The position numbers were made by a program, and so were the translations under genes. Under the pieces are notes generated by a model that saw nothing but the letters and a program-made list of their open reading frames with translations, made no database searches and was not told the DNA's origin. This document shows, in pieces, positions 25,398-34,025 of a stretch of DNA of 64,000 nucleotides. Positions within the stretch are counted from its first letter, which is position 1. Each line of letters starts with the position of its first letter. The stretch is from assembly GCF_020099395.1 (NCBI RefSeq), contig NZ_CP083590.1, positions 3,224,001-3,288,000 of the forward strand. The letters run 5' to 3'. The stretch is from Streptomyces mobaraensis (lineage in GTDB: Bacteria > Actinomycetota > Actinomycetes > Streptomycetales > Streptomycetaceae).

Positions 25398-26123
25398 TCA
25401 GATGCCCAGCCGGGCCGCGATGCCGTCGAGCACGCAGTCCAGGCCCAGTTCGAACCGCCACTCGGCGTCGTCCTTGCGCTGGGCCTCCGCCAGGTAGCGG
25501 TGGGTCGCGGGGTAGCGCCCGGTCTTCATGAGCCAGGTCATCTCGGGGGCCAGCCCCTCGCGGGTCTCGTCGCCCGTGTTCCAGCCCCGCTTGCGCATCA
25601 TCAGCGTCAGGCTGATCTCGGAGTCGACGGCGCCGCGCACGTAGGCGGAGGCCGTGCGGTAGACGGCCATCATCGTGTCAGCGTCCAGGCCGAGGCCGCC
25701 CAGGGCGGCGAGCACGCGCTCGGAGACGGCGAACTGGTTCGGCGTGAGCGAGAGATGGTCGGCCCGCGCCATCCACGGGTGCTCCAGCGCCAGGGCCCGG
25801 GTGCGCACGGCGACCGCGCGCAGGACCGTCCGCCAGTCGTCGGTGGCGTCGGGCAGCTCCATCTCACCGTGGACGAAGTCGACCATCAGCGCGATGAGTT
25901 CGTCCTTGCCCGAGACGTAGCGGTACGCGGCCATGGGGGCCACGCCGAGGTCGGCGGCGAGCCGGCGCATGGTGACGGCCTCCAGGCCCTCCGCGTCGGC
26001 GATGGCGACCGCGGCGGTGGCGATGCGCTGCGGGGTGAGCGCGGCCGGACGCGGCGCGGGGGCCGGCCGTTCGAGCCGTTCCCACAGGCCGGGGGCGCCG
26101 TCGGCACCGTTCGCGTCCGCCAT
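25398..26123 (-). CDS. TetR-family regulator
   Basis: A 241-residue TetR regulator with a TetR_C (tetracycline-repressor-like) ligand domain. HTH: LTPQRIATAAVAIADAEGLE, TMRRLAADLGVAPMAAYRYV. The ligand domain includes HPWMARADHLSLTPNQFAVSER. It is divergent from the second FMN reductase with a perfect inverted repeat in the shared promoter region, so it most likely represses that gene and itself. About 25 Pro/Ala-rich residues precede the HTH. Confidence 0.92.
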   Translation of the reverse strand: MADANGADGAPGLWERLERPAPAPRPAALTPQRIATAAVAIADAEGLEAVTMRRLAADLGVAPMAAYRYVSGKDELIALMVDFVHGEMELPDATDDWRTVLRAVAVRTRALALEHPWMARADHLSLTPNQFAVSERVLAALGGLGLDADTMMAVYRTASAYVRGAVDSEISLTLMMRKRGWNTGDETREGLAPEMTWLMKTGRYPATHRYLAEAQRKDDAEWRFELGLDCVLDGIAARLGI

Positions 26124-26199
26124 GCGCCGCTCCTTCGTCCTGTCGGCGGCCGTCGGCCCGCCGTCGAATGCCGCGTACAGCGTATCAGCGGTAGACGCC

Positions 26200-26217
26200 G
26201 TACACATTGGTGTGTAC
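26200..26217. promoter_or_regulatory. inverted-repeat operator between TetR and FMN reductase B
   Basis: GTACAC, six bases (ATTGGT), then GTGTAC form a perfect 6-6-6 palindrome 11 nt before the FMN reductase ATG. Further GTAC half-sites occur at 26174 (CGTACAG), 26223 (GTACGC) and just inside the gene (CGTACACAG). The size and placement fit a TetR dimer site. Confidence 0.72.
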
Positions 26218-26228
26218 GTTGTACGCTC

Positions 26229-26852
26229 ATGGATACGACGTACACAGCCCGCACCACCCCCGACCCCCTGCGCATCGCCGTCCTCAACGGCAGCACCCGG
26301 GAAGGGCGCTTCGGCCCGGTCGTGGCCCGCTGGGTGATGAGCCGCCTCGCCGAGCGGGACGACATGGACGCCGATCTCGTCGACCTCGTCGAGACCCCGC
26401 TACCCACCGTCTTCCCCGCCTTCGGCGGCCCCGCCCCCGAGGGCGCCGCGGAACTGCTCGCCGCCGTCTCGCCCCGGCTCGCGGCGGCGGACGGCTTCGT
26501 CATCGTCACGCCGGAGTACAACCGCAGCTTCCCGGCCTCGCTGAAGAACGCCATCGACTGGCACCACCGGGAATGGCAGGCCAAGCCGGTCACCTTCGTC
26601 TCCTACGGGGGCCGGTCCGGCGGCCTGCGCGCCGTCGAGCAACTGCGGCTGGTCCTCGCCGAACTCGACGCGGCGACCCTGCGCGACACGGTCTCCTTCC
26701 AGCTCTCCGACGGCCCCTTCGACGCCGACGGCCGCCTGACCGACCGCCACGCCGAGGCCGCGGCCAAGGCCCAGCTCGACCAACTGGCCTGGTGGGCGGG
26801 CGCGCTGCGCGACGCGCGGCGGGCGGGGCCCTACGCCGCGGCGGCCGCCTGA
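26229..26852 (+). CDS. NADPH-dependent FMN reductase, paralog B
   Basis: A 207-residue paralog of the reductase at 23712. The FMN loop GSTREGRFGPVVARWV, the TPEYNRSFPASLKNAIDW block and FVSYGGRSGGLRAVEQL are aligned without gaps to paralog A; N- and C-termini differ. Role: FMN, quinone or nitro/azo reduction in the cytosol. Transcribed away from a TetR gene across a palindromic operator; an MFS exporter follows 324 nt downstream. Confidence 0.92.
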   Translation: MDTTYTARTTPDPLRIAVLNGSTREGRFGPVVARWVMSRLAERDDMDADLVDLVETPLPTVFPAFGGPAPEGAAELLAAVSPRLAAADGFVIVTPEYNRSFPASLKNAIDWHHREWQAKPVTFVSYGGRSGGLRAVEQLRLVLAELDAATLRDTVSFQLSDGPFDADGRLTDRHAEAAAKAQLDQLAWWAGALRDARRAGPYAAAAA

Positions 26853-27176
26853 GGCGCGGCCCGGGCCGGCCGGACCGGCTCCGCGCGACCGGCACGTCGT
26901 CGGCCCGGGGGGGCGCGCGGGTACGGGGGCGGGGGCGACGGGGAGGCGACCGCCGGCGCCCGGGGGGGGCGGCGCCCGGGGGGCGGCGCCCGGGGGGCGG
27001 CGGTCGCACCTCGCCGGCCGTCGGCCCAGCGGTCCGTCCCGGACGCCGGAGCCGGCGGCCACGACCCCGGCCCGTACCCGGCGCCCGCTCACACCCAGCT
27101 CACGGGCCACGGCCGCAGCCACAGCCACAGCCACAGCCACAGCCACCACAGTCATCGAACCTTCCCGGGGGACCCC
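26853..27176. other. gene-free low-complexity interval
   Basis: No gene is visible. It holds G-runs, two exact 14-bp units and one imperfect unit of CGGCGCCCGGGGGG near 26955-26997, and five CAGCCA hexamers at 27116-27145. A GGGGGAC just before 27177 is the likely ribosome site for the MFS gene. The G-runs could form quadruplexes and may be hard to sequence. Confidence 0.7.
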
Positions 27177-28784
27177 ATGACCACCACCCCACAGGACGGA
27201 CCGGAGCCCGCGCCCCGGCCGTTCCCCCGCCTCGGCGTCTTCGGATTGATGCTCGGCATCTTCCTGTCGGCGCTCGACGGCCAGATCCTCAGCGCCGCGC
27301 TCCCCACGGTCGTCGGCGACCTCGGCGGCGTCGACCAGCTCTCCTGGCTGGTCACCGCCTACCTGCTCACCGCCTCCGTGACCACCCCGCTCTGGGGCAA
27401 ACTCGGCGACCTCTACGGCCGGAAGGGCGCGTTCCTGGCCTCCGTGGTCCTCTTCCTGGCCGGCTCCGCGCTGTCCGGAATGGCCTCCGACATGGAGCAG
27501 TTGATCGCCTTCCGCGCGGTCCAGGGGCTGGGCGGCGGGGGCCTGATGGTCGGAGCGCTGTCCGTCATCGGCGTCCTGGTCGCCCCGGAAGACCGGGGCC
27601 GCTCGCAGTCCATGATCGGCGTGATGATGCCGGTCGCCTTCGTGGGCGGCCCGCTGCTCGGCGGGTTCCTCACCGACCACGTCGGCTGGCGCTGGGCCTT
27701 CTACGTCAACCTGCCCGTCGGCGCGGTCGTCCTCTTGGTGACCGTGGCCGGGGTCCGGCTGCCCGCCGAGCGCATCAAGGCCCGCGTCGACGTCGCCGGC
27801 ATCACGCTGCTGACCCTCACCATCCTCGCCCTCACCCTGCTCGGCAGCTGGGGCGGCACCCGTTACGCCTGGCTGTCCCCGCAGACCGCCGCCCTCGGCG
27901 CGGTCGCCGCGGCGGCCCTCGCCGGGTTCGTGCGGGCGGAGCGGCGGGCGGCCGAACCCATCATCCCGCCACGCCTGTTCCACAGCCGGACCTTCGTCTC
28001 GGCGCAGATCCTGAGCTTCCTCGGCGGCGCCGCCATGCTCGCCGTCATCAGCTGCCTCCCGCAGTACCTTCAGCTCGCGCGCGGCGCCTCGTCGACGTCG
28101 GGCGGCACGCTGCTGCTGCCCCTGATGCTGGGCATGCTCGCCGCGCAGCTCACGGTCGGCCGGCTCGAGGGGCGGCTCCGCCATTACCACCCGGTCCCGG
28201 TCGTGGGCGGCGTCCTCATGCTCGCCGGAGCGCTGCTGCTGTTCGTCCTCGACGCCGGCACCTCGAAGCCCGTCGCCTCGGCGCTGACGGCCGTCCTCGG
28301 GCTGGGCCTCGGCACGGTCATGCAGAGCGCCACCCTCGCCACCCTGCGCAGCGCGCCCCCGCGCGACATGGGCGCCGCCGCCGGAACGGTCACGCTCCTG
28401 CGCACCATCGGCGGTACCCTCGGCGCGTCCGTCCTGGGCGCCGTCTACACGAGCCGCATGGGCGACGAACTCGCCGCACGCCTCGGCCGGCCGGCGGCCG
28501 ACCGGCTGACCGACGGGGGCGGGCTCTCGCCCGCGGCCCTGGCGGAGCTGCCCGCGCGGGTGCGGGGGGCGGTCGGGGAGGCGGTGACCCAGGGGTTGTA
28601 CGGGGTGCTTGTGGGTGCGGTCGTGCTGTCGGGGGTGGTGCTCGTCGTGGCGGTGGGTGCGACGCGCCGCTCCACCCGGGGAGAGGACGCCCCGGCCCCG
28701 CCCTCTCACCGTTTCTCGCGGGGGCTGGGCCCCCGCACCCCCAAGCGCGCTGCGCGCGCTGTCCTCAAACGCCGGACGGGCTGA
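27177..28784 (+). CDS. MFS drug exporter (DHA2, 14-helix type)
   Basis: A 535-residue EmrB/QacA-type transporter expected to have 14 helices. Motif A is GKLGDLYGRKGAFL, motif D1 is LSALDGQILSAALPTVVGDL, and motif C is in AFVGGPLLGG, which marks proton-coupled drug export. The last 31 residues (from about APAPPSHRFS to LKRRTG) are coded by an arm of the dispersed 3'-end repeat, so the natural stop seems lost and the frame runs on into it. It lies beside the TetR/FMN reductase pair and converges on a LysR gene. Confidence 0.92.
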   Translation: MTTTPQDGPEPAPRPFPRLGVFGLMLGIFLSALDGQILSAALPTVVGDLGGVDQLSWLVTAYLLTASVTTPLWGKLGDLYGRKGAFLASVVLFLAGSALSGMASDMEQLIAFRAVQGLGGGGLMVGALSVIGVLVAPEDRGRSQSMIGVMMPVAFVGGPLLGGFLTDHVGWRWAFYVNLPVGAVVLLVTVAGVRLPAERIKARVDVAGITLLTLTILALTLLGSWGGTRYAWLSPQTAALGAVAAAALAGFVRAERRAAEPIIPPRLFHSRTFVSAQILSFLGGAAMLAVISCLPQYLQLARGASSTSGGTLLLPLMLGMLAAQLTVGRLEGRLRHYHPVPVVGGVLMLAGALLLFVLDAGTSKPVASALTAVLGLGLGTVMQSATLATLRSAPPRDMGAAAGTVTLLRTIGGTLGASVLGAVYTSRMGDELAARLGRPAADRLTDGGGLSPAALAELPARVRGAVGEAVTQGLYGVLVGAVVLSGVVLVVAVGATRRSTRGEDAPAPPSHRFSRGLGPRTPKRAARAVLKRRTG

Positions 28785-28904
28785 ATGCGCGCCGGGGGCA
28801 CTACTCAGCCCGTCCGGCGTTTGAGGACGAGCGGCGAAGCCGCGACAAGCGGGGTCTGGGGCACAGCCCCAGGAAACGGCGGAAGGGCGGGACCGGGGCA
28901 ACCC
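28688..28904. repeat. mirrored dispersed 3'-end repeat, copy 4
   Basis: A mirrored copy between the MFS gene and the convergent LysR gene. Its left arm is translated as the MFS C-terminus, and the stop codon is the TGA of GACGGGCTGA. The right arm CCCGTCCGGCGTTTGAGGAC has an additional GGGGTCTGGGGCACAGCCCC hairpin before GGGCGGGACCGGGGC. Confidence 0.9.
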
Positions 28905-29795
28905 TCACCCACCCACCTCCAAGCAGCACCGAACGAACTCCCCCACCACCGAATCCCCCTCCTCCCCCACCCCCCAAGCCACCCCCACCCGACTGGGACT
29001 CACCCCGCTCACCGCCCGGTACACCACCCCGGGCCGCGCGTAGAACCGTGCGGCGGACTCCGGCGCCAGCGCGACGCCGTACCCATGGGCGATCGCGCTG
29101 AGCCACTCATCAGGCTGGTCGGTGACCGCGCCGACGCGGACGGGCCGGCCGCCGCGCTCGTCGGCTGCCAGCCAGTGGTCCCGCCAGGGGCCGGTCTCCG
29201 GCGGCGCGGCGACGAACGGCTCGTCCCACAGCTCGTGGAAGGCGATCCGTTGCCGCGCGGCGAGCGGATGTCCGGCGGCGAGGGCCACGCAGCGCGGCTC
29301 GGTGAACAACTCCTCGACGTGCAGCGCCTCCTGCCCGGGGAAGGGCAGCCGCAGCAGGGCCACGTCGACGTCGCCGTCGAGGAGTCCGGCGGACGGGTTC
29401 GACCAGGCGGCCTGCCGCATGTCGGCACGCCAGCCGGGCCGTCGGCGGGCGAACTCCGCGACGATGCGCGGGGTCGCCTCGTTGGCGGCGCTGGCCAGGA
29501 AGCCGACGCGCAGCACGCGGGCGGCCCGCCCGGCCGCCCGCCGGGTCTCGCGCGCCGCCGCGTCCCACCGGGCCAGCAGCGCGGGCGCCCGTTCGGCGAG
29601 GGCGCGGCCGGGCGCGGTGAGCGTCATGCCCGCGCGGGAGCGGGTGAACAGCGGCGTCCCGAGCCGGTTCTCCAGCTGCTTGATCTGCTTGGTGAGCGCC
29701 GGCTGGGAGACGTACAGCCGTTCGGCGGCGCGGGTGACGCCCCCTTCCTCCGCGACGGCGACGAAGGAGCGGAGCAGACGTGTGTCGACATCCAT
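28905..29795 (-). CDS. LysR-family transcriptional regulator
   Basis: A 296-residue LysR regulator. HTH: LLRSFVAVAEEGGVTRAAER, LYVSQPALTKQIKQLENRLG; the rest is the two-lobed effector domain (RVLRVGFLASAANEATPRIV, DVDVALLRLPFP). Its target is probably the divergent DoxX-like gene 108 nt away. LysR effectors include aromatic acids and redox signals; none can be assigned here. Confidence 0.93.
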   Translation of the reverse strand: MDVDTRLLRSFVAVAEEGGVTRAAERLYVSQPALTKQIKQLENRLGTPLFTRSRAGMTLTAPGRALAERAPALLARWDAAARETRRAAGRAARVLRVGFLASAANEATPRIVAEFARRRPGWRADMRQAAWSNPSAGLLDGDVDVALLRLPFPGQEALHVEELFTEPRCVALAAGHPLAARQRIAFHELWDEPFVAAPPETGPWRDHWLAADERGGRPVRVGAVTDQPDEWLSAIAHGYGVALAPESAARFYARPGVVYRAVSGVSPSRVGVAWGVGEEGDSVVGEFVRCCLEVGG

Positions 29796-29903
29796 TCCGT
29801 CAGGTTATGGACGCGGGTATTGGACGCCAACCGGGCCCGCGGCGGACGCTGGAAGGGCCGGCGCCGCCCCTCTGCCCGCCTCCCCGAACGGAACCGGATC
29901 CGC

Positions 29904-30257
29904 ATGGTCACCGCATACGCCGTCGTCACCGTCCTCACGATCGCCGCCAACGCCGCCATCGCCGCGGGCGACTACGCCAAGCTCGAGTTCGTCCTCGCCA
30001 ACTCGGCGGAGGTGCGCGTCCCGCGGTCGTGGGTGCCCCTGCTGGCCACGCTGAAGGCGGCGGGCGCCGCCGGCCTCCTGCTGGGCCTCCTCGGCGTCCG
30101 TCCGCTCGGACTCGCCGCCGCCGTCGGACTCGTCCTCTTCTACACCGGCGCCCTGATCGCACACGTCCGCGCCCGCGTCTTCCACAACATCGCCTTCCCC
30201 GGGACCTACTTCGCACTCGCCGTCGGCACGCTCGCGCTGACGGCGGCGACGGCATGA
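29904..30257 (+). CDS. DoxX-like membrane protein
   Basis: A 117-residue four-helix membrane protein of the DoxX/DUF4267-like group (TAYAVVTVLTIAANAAIAAG, WVPLLATLKAAGAAGLLLGL, LGLAAAVGLVLFYTGALIAH, FALAVGTLALTAAT). DoxX-type proteins act near quinone and thiosulfate redox chains or in thiol stress. Divergent from LysR, which likely regulates it. The ribosome site is weak (GGAACCGGATC). Confidence 0.85.
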   Translation: MVTAYAVVTVLTIAANAAIAAGDYAKLEFVLANSAEVRVPRSWVPLLATLKAAGAAGLLLGLLGVRPLGLAAAVGLVLFYTGALIAHVRARVFHNIAFPGTYFALAVGTLALTAATA

Positions 30258-30310
30258 ACGGCCGCACCTCCCTCAACTCCTGTCCCGAACGGGCGCGGTA
30301 CGCTACCCGC

Positions 30311-30808
30311 GTGATCGCGATACGGGAAGCCGGCCCGGCCGACGGCGACGCCCTCGGTGAGATCCACGCGGCGGCGTGGGAGGCGGCGTACGGGCCCTTC
30401 TTCGCGCCGGAGTTCGTCGCGAGCGCCGTACGGGACCGGCGCACGCGGTGGCACGCGCGGATCGCGGACGGGACCGGAACGCTGCTGCTCGCCACGCTCG
30501 ACGACCGTCCGTCCGCCCTGTCCCGCTCCTTCCCCTCCCCGACCCGTCCGGGCCTCGCGGAGCTCCACAGCTTCTACGGGCACCCCGACGGCTGGGGCAC
30601 CGGCGTCGCCGCCGCCCTGATGACCGCGACGCTGCACCGTCTGCGGGCCGACGGCCACCCCCGCGTCCACCTGTGGACCGTGCGCGACACCCCGCGTGCC
30701 CGCCGCTTCTACGCCAAGTGCGGCTTCACGGAGAGCGGCGCGACCCGCGTCGTCGACTACGGCGACGGCACCCCGATCGCCCAGGTCGAGTACGAACGGA
30801 TCTGCTGA
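30311..30808 (+). CDS. GNAT-family N-acetyltransferase
   Basis: A 165-residue GNAT protein: IREAGPADGDALGEIHAAAWEAAYGPFF, then GHPDGWGTGVAAALMTATLHRL as the acetyl-CoA segment (a degenerate Q/RxxGxG/A), and RFYAKCGFTESG. The substrate is unknown. The GTG at 30311 lies 6 nt after TACGCT, so it is probably leaderless; an ATG at 30254 overlapping the DoxX stop would add 19 residues. Confidence 0.85.
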   Translation: MIAIREAGPADGDALGEIHAAAWEAAYGPFFAPEFVASAVRDRRTRWHARIADGTGTLLLATLDDRPSALSRSFPSPTRPGLAELHSFYGHPDGWGTGVAAALMTATLHRLRADGHPRVHLWTVRDTPRARRFYAKCGFTESGATRVVDYGDGTPIAQVEYERIC

Positions 30809-30824
30809 GGCCAACCCTCGGGCC

Positions 30825-31260
30825 TCACGCCCCCGCCGCGGCCACCAGCGCCTCCCCCGCCCGCGTCAGCGCGTACAGCACCTGCCGCCCCACGCGGTGC
30901 GAGCTGACCAGGCCGACCGTGCGGAGGGCCTTCAGGTGCTGCGAGGCGCCACCGGGAGTGAGGCCGGTGCGGCGGGCGAGGCCGGTGGTGGAGACGGGGC
31001 GGCCAGTTCGGCCAGCAGGGCCGCACGCGAGCGGCCCACCACCCCTGCCAGGGCGTCGGAGACCTCCCTCGGGCGCGCCTCCCACAACGTGCCGACGCCA
31101 CGCGGCGGGTAGTGCAGCGACGCCTGCCCCAGCTCGTCCACCGTCGTGAAGACACGCGGCCAGGTGAAGGCCGAGGCACCAGCACCAGGCCCTGGCCGGT
31201 GCGCCGGGGCACTCCGCCGGTGCGCGGGACGCGCGGCGGGCACCGGCACCCGGCACCCGA
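30825..31260 (-). pseudogene. decayed ArsR-type regulator (C-terminal remnant)
   Basis: Three reading-frame pieces on the minus strand together resemble the C-terminal third of actinobacterial ArsR/DUF5937-type HTH regulators. GLVLVP (frame 1, near 31185) continues as SAFTWPRVFTTVDELGQ in frame 2 after a one-base loss; LLAELA (near 31005) continues as STTGLARRTGLTPGGASQHL in the third frame after another. The helix-turn-helix and wing are intact but the roughly 200-residue N-terminal part is missing before the next gene. Sequencing error could explain one frameshift, not the missing 5' half. Confidence 0.72.
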
Positions 31261-31417
31261 TCTCCGGCGTCCGGCGTCCGGCGCATGCCGCACGCGCCCG
31301 GCGCCCACAGCTCCACGCGCCGTATCAACGCCACGTACGGGCAGGGAAACGGGCGCGGAAACGGCACGGAAGCGGACGCGCCGGAGCGCGGCCACCGGCA
31401 CCGCGCGCCCCCGGACC

Positions 31418-32284
31418 TCACCGCCCCGACGGCAGCCCCTCCCGGGCCCACACCGCCAGCAGCCGCAGCGCCGTGTCGGACGGCGATCCCTCGTCCACCG
31501 TGTGCGCGACGAGCGCCTGGTCCGGGTCGTCGGGCAGCCGGAACGTCTCGAAGCCCAGGTCGAGTTCGCCGACCGCCGGGTGCCGGTAGAGGTACCGGCC
31601 GTGCGTCTTGTCCTTGAGCCGGTGCTCGGCCCACGCCTCCCTGAACTCCGGGCTCACGGCCGAGAGTTCCGCGATCAGCGCGGCCGTCTCCGGGTCGTCC
31701 GGGTGCCGTCCCGCGTCGAGCCGGAGGTAGGCGGCGACGTCGCTCGCCTTGCCGCGCCAGTCGGCGTACAGGCCGCGTACGCCCTCGTCCAGGAAGACCA
31801 GCCGGGCCAGGTTCCGCTGCCGGGGCGGCAGCGCGCCGAAGTCCGTGATGAGGGCCGCCGCGAGCCGGTTCCACGCCAGGACGTCGGTGTTGCGCCCGAC
31901 GACGTACGCCGGCACGTCCGCAGCCGAGTCCAGCAGCCGGCGCAGCCCCGGCCGGACCCGCTGGGCGGGCGCGGCCCCGTCCGGCCGGTCGGTGTCCGAC
32001 CAGGGCCGGGCCAGCCGGTACAGGTGCTCGCGCTCGACCGCGTCCAGGCGCAGGGCGCGGGCGACCGCGTCCAGGACGGCCTCGGAGAAGTGCAGGGTGC
32101 GCCCCTGCTCCAGGCGGACGTAGTGGTCGACGCTCACTCCCGCCAGCCGGGCCAGCTCCTCCCTCCGCAGCCCGGGTACGCGCCGCCGCCCTCCGTAGTC
32201 CGGTAGCCCCAGCTCCGCGGGCCGCAACCGGGCCCGCCGGGACCGCAGGAACTCGCCCAACTCCGCGCGTCTGTCCAGTGCCAT
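31418..32284 (-). CDS. XRE regulator with MmyB-like domain
   Basis: A 288-residue regulator: an HTH_31/XRE domain (RRVPGLRREELARLAGVSVD, YVRLEQGRTLHFSEAVLDAV) and an MmyB-like ligand-binding domain (VPAYVVGRNTDVLAWNRLAAAL, ARLVFLDEGVRGLYADW, GRYLYRHPAVGELDLGFETF). Family members often neighbour short-chain dehydrogenases or reductases, and some bind fatty acids. It is divergent from the aldo/keto reductase. The ATG lies 6 nt after GATACT, so a leaderless start is likely. Confidence 0.93.
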   Translation of the reverse strand: MALDRRAELGEFLRSRRARLRPAELGLPDYGGRRRVPGLRREELARLAGVSVDHYVRLEQGRTLHFSEAVLDAVARALRLDAVEREHLYRLARPWSDTDRPDGAAPAQRVRPGLRRLLDSAADVPAYVVGRNTDVLAWNRLAAALITDFGALPPRQRNLARLVFLDEGVRGLYADWRGKASDVAAYLRLDAGRHPDDPETAALIAELSAVSPEFREAWAEHRLKDKTHGRYLYRHPAVGELDLGFETFRLPDDPDQALVAHTVDEGSPSDTALRLLAVWAREGLPSGR

Positions 32285-32391
32285 GCGGCGAGTATCGCCG
32301 TCCGGGCCGCCCGCTGTCGCCGCCCCAGCCTGGTCATGCCGTGCCCAGGCACCGGCTGCCACTGGGTGGGCCGCCGCCGGACGGCCAGAGT

Positions 32392-32496
32392 GAGGGCCAC
32401 GGAAGACGACCGGCCCCCACCGCGGTGAGGGCCACGGAAACCAACCGGTCTCCACCGTGGCGAGGGCCACGAAAGACGACCGACTCCCCACCCACA
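32392..32496. repeat. 35-bp triple direct repeat in a divergent promoter region
   Basis: Three contiguous 35-bp units, each beginning GAGGGCCACGRAARMC and continuing with an ACCGRYYYCCAC block, lie between the XRE regulator and the aldo/keto reductase, ending about 30 nt before the reductase ATG. They could be binding sites for the regulator. Confidence 0.85.
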
Positions 32497-32525
32497 CGCA
32501 CATCGCCACCCCAAGGAGCCCCGAC

Positions 32526-33581
32526 ATGGCCAGCGCCCCCCTCCCCACCCTCCCCCTCGGCACCACCGGCATGGACATCACCCGCCTGGGCTTCGGCTCC
32601 TGGGTGGTGGCCGGCCCCGGCTGGCGCTTCGGCTGGGGTGCAACCGACGACACCGAGTCCGTCGCCGCGATCCGGCACGCGGTCGCCTCGGGCGTGAACT
32701 GGATCGACACCGCCGCCGTCTACGGCCTGGGCCACGCCGAGGAGTTGGTCGGCAAGGCCGTCGCCGGGCTGCCCGCCGCCGAGCGCCCGTACCTGTTCAC
32801 CAAGGCCGGCCTGGTGTGGGACCCGGAGCACCCGCAGGCCGCGCCCCGCCGGATCATGAAGCCGGCCAGTGTCCGCCGGGAGCTGGAGGACTCGCTGCGC
32901 CGGCTCGGCGTCGACCACATCGACCTCTACCAGGTGCACTACCCGGACACCGGCGAGTCGCTGGAGTACGCGGGCGGCGGCTTCGGCGCCGTCTCGCCGA
33001 ACGCCACTCCGCTGGAGGAGTACTGGCAGGTCATGGCCGATCTGAAGGCCGAGGGCAAGGTCCGTGCGATCGGTCTCTCCAACCACTCGGCCGAGCAGCT
33101 GGCGGCCGCCGAGCGGATCGCCCACGTCGACGTCGTCCAGCCGCCGTTCTCCGCGATCAACCGCTCCGCGGCGGCCGAGATCGCCTGGGCGCACGCCAAC
33201 GGGACGGGCGTGATCACCTACTCCCCGCTCCAGTCCGGCCTGCTCACCGGCGCCTTCTCGGCCGAGCGCGTCGCGAACCTCCCCGCGGACGACTGGCGGA
33301 CCGACCACCACGACTTCACCACCGGCCTCGCCGCCAACCTCCGGCTGGCAGACGCGCTGCGGCCCGTGGCCGAACGGTACGGTGCCACCGTCGCCGAGAC
33401 CGCCCTCGCCTGGGTGCTGGCCTGGCCCGGCATCACCGGCGCCATCGCCGGCGCCCGCACACCCGCCCAGATCGACGGCTGGATCGGCGGGGCGGCGGTG
33501 GAACTGTCGGCAGCCGACCTGGAGGAGATCGCCACCGCCATCACGACGACCGGCGCGGGCACCGGCCCCGCGCGCCCGTAA
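32526..33581 (+). CDS. aldo/keto reductase
   Basis: A 351-residue NADP(H)-dependent aldo/keto reductase (YdjG/AKR12-like). Catalytic residues are visible: Asp and Tyr in WIDTAAVYGLGHAEELVG, Lys in LFTKAG and His in LYQVHYPD; cofactor loops are AIGLSNHSAEQL and AIAGARTPAQIDGW. It reduces aldehydes or ketones in the cytosol. An AAGGAG site precedes the ATG. Probably controlled by the divergent XRE regulator and co-transcribed with the monooxygenase-like gene 30 nt on. Confidence 0.93.
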   Translation: MASAPLPTLPLGTTGMDITRLGFGSWVVAGPGWRFGWGATDDTESVAAIRHAVASGVNWIDTAAVYGLGHAEELVGKAVAGLPAAERPYLFTKAGLVWDPEHPQAAPRRIMKPASVRRELEDSLRRLGVDHIDLYQVHYPDTGESLEYAGGGFGAVSPNATPLEEYWQVMADLKAEGKVRAIGLSNHSAEQLAAAERIAHVDVVQPPFSAINRSAAAEIAWAHANGTGVITYSPLQSGLLTGAFSAERVANLPADDWRTDHHDFTTGLAANLRLADALRPVAERYGATVAETALAWVLAWPGITGAIAGARTPAQIDGWIGGAAVELSAADLEEIATAITTTGAGTGPARP

Positions 33582-33611
33582 CCACCCCGTTCACCCGTCA
33601 GGAGACCCGTC

Positions 33612-33917
33612 ATGTCCCTCTTCGTCGTCGCCGAATGCCTCGCCGCCCCCGGGAAGGAGGACCGGCTCCGCACCGCCCTGGAAGCGATGATCGAGCCGTC
33701 CCTGGAGGAGCCCGGCTGCCTCGCCTACCGCCCCTACACCGACCCCAACGACCCCGCGCGCATGGTGATAGTCGAACAGTGGACGGGCGAAGAGGCGCTC
33801 GCCGAGCACTTCACCACCCCGCACTTCCGCCACGTGGCCAAGGTCCTGGAAGAGATCCTGGCCGAGCCGCTGGCCATCCACCGCCTGGTCCCCGCCCCCG
33901 AGACCCCGGCGGCCTGA
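33612..33917 (+). CDS. ABM-family (quinol monooxygenase-like) protein
   Basis: A 101-residue dimeric alpha/beta-barrel protein of the antibiotic biosynthesis monooxygenase (ABM) family, YgiN-like. FVVAECLAAPGKEDRLRTALEAMI, EEPGCLAYRPYTDPND and VIVEQWTGEEALAEHFTTPHF are the family blocks. YgiN-type members act on quinols and menadiol. It follows the aldo/keto reductase by 30 nt, with a CAGGAGACC ribosome site. Confidence 0.9.
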   Translation: MSLFVVAECLAAPGKEDRLRTALEAMIEPSLEEPGCLAYRPYTDPNDPARMVIVEQWTGEEALAEHFTTPHFRHVAKVLEEILAEPLAIHRLVPAPETPAA

Positions 33918-34025
33918 ACACCGCGGCCCCGCGCGGCGGACGGGGAACGGCGGACGGGGAACGGTGACGGGCCGGGGACGGCGACGGGCGGGCGGTTGTC
34001 AGACCCCCTCCGTACGCTCGGAACC

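Noticed and set aside
26207..29101. A 964-codon Arg/Pro-rich plus-strand frame
   Set aside because: It is the +1 shadow of the FMN reductase and MFS genes, with extreme Arg/Pro content and no conserved motif.
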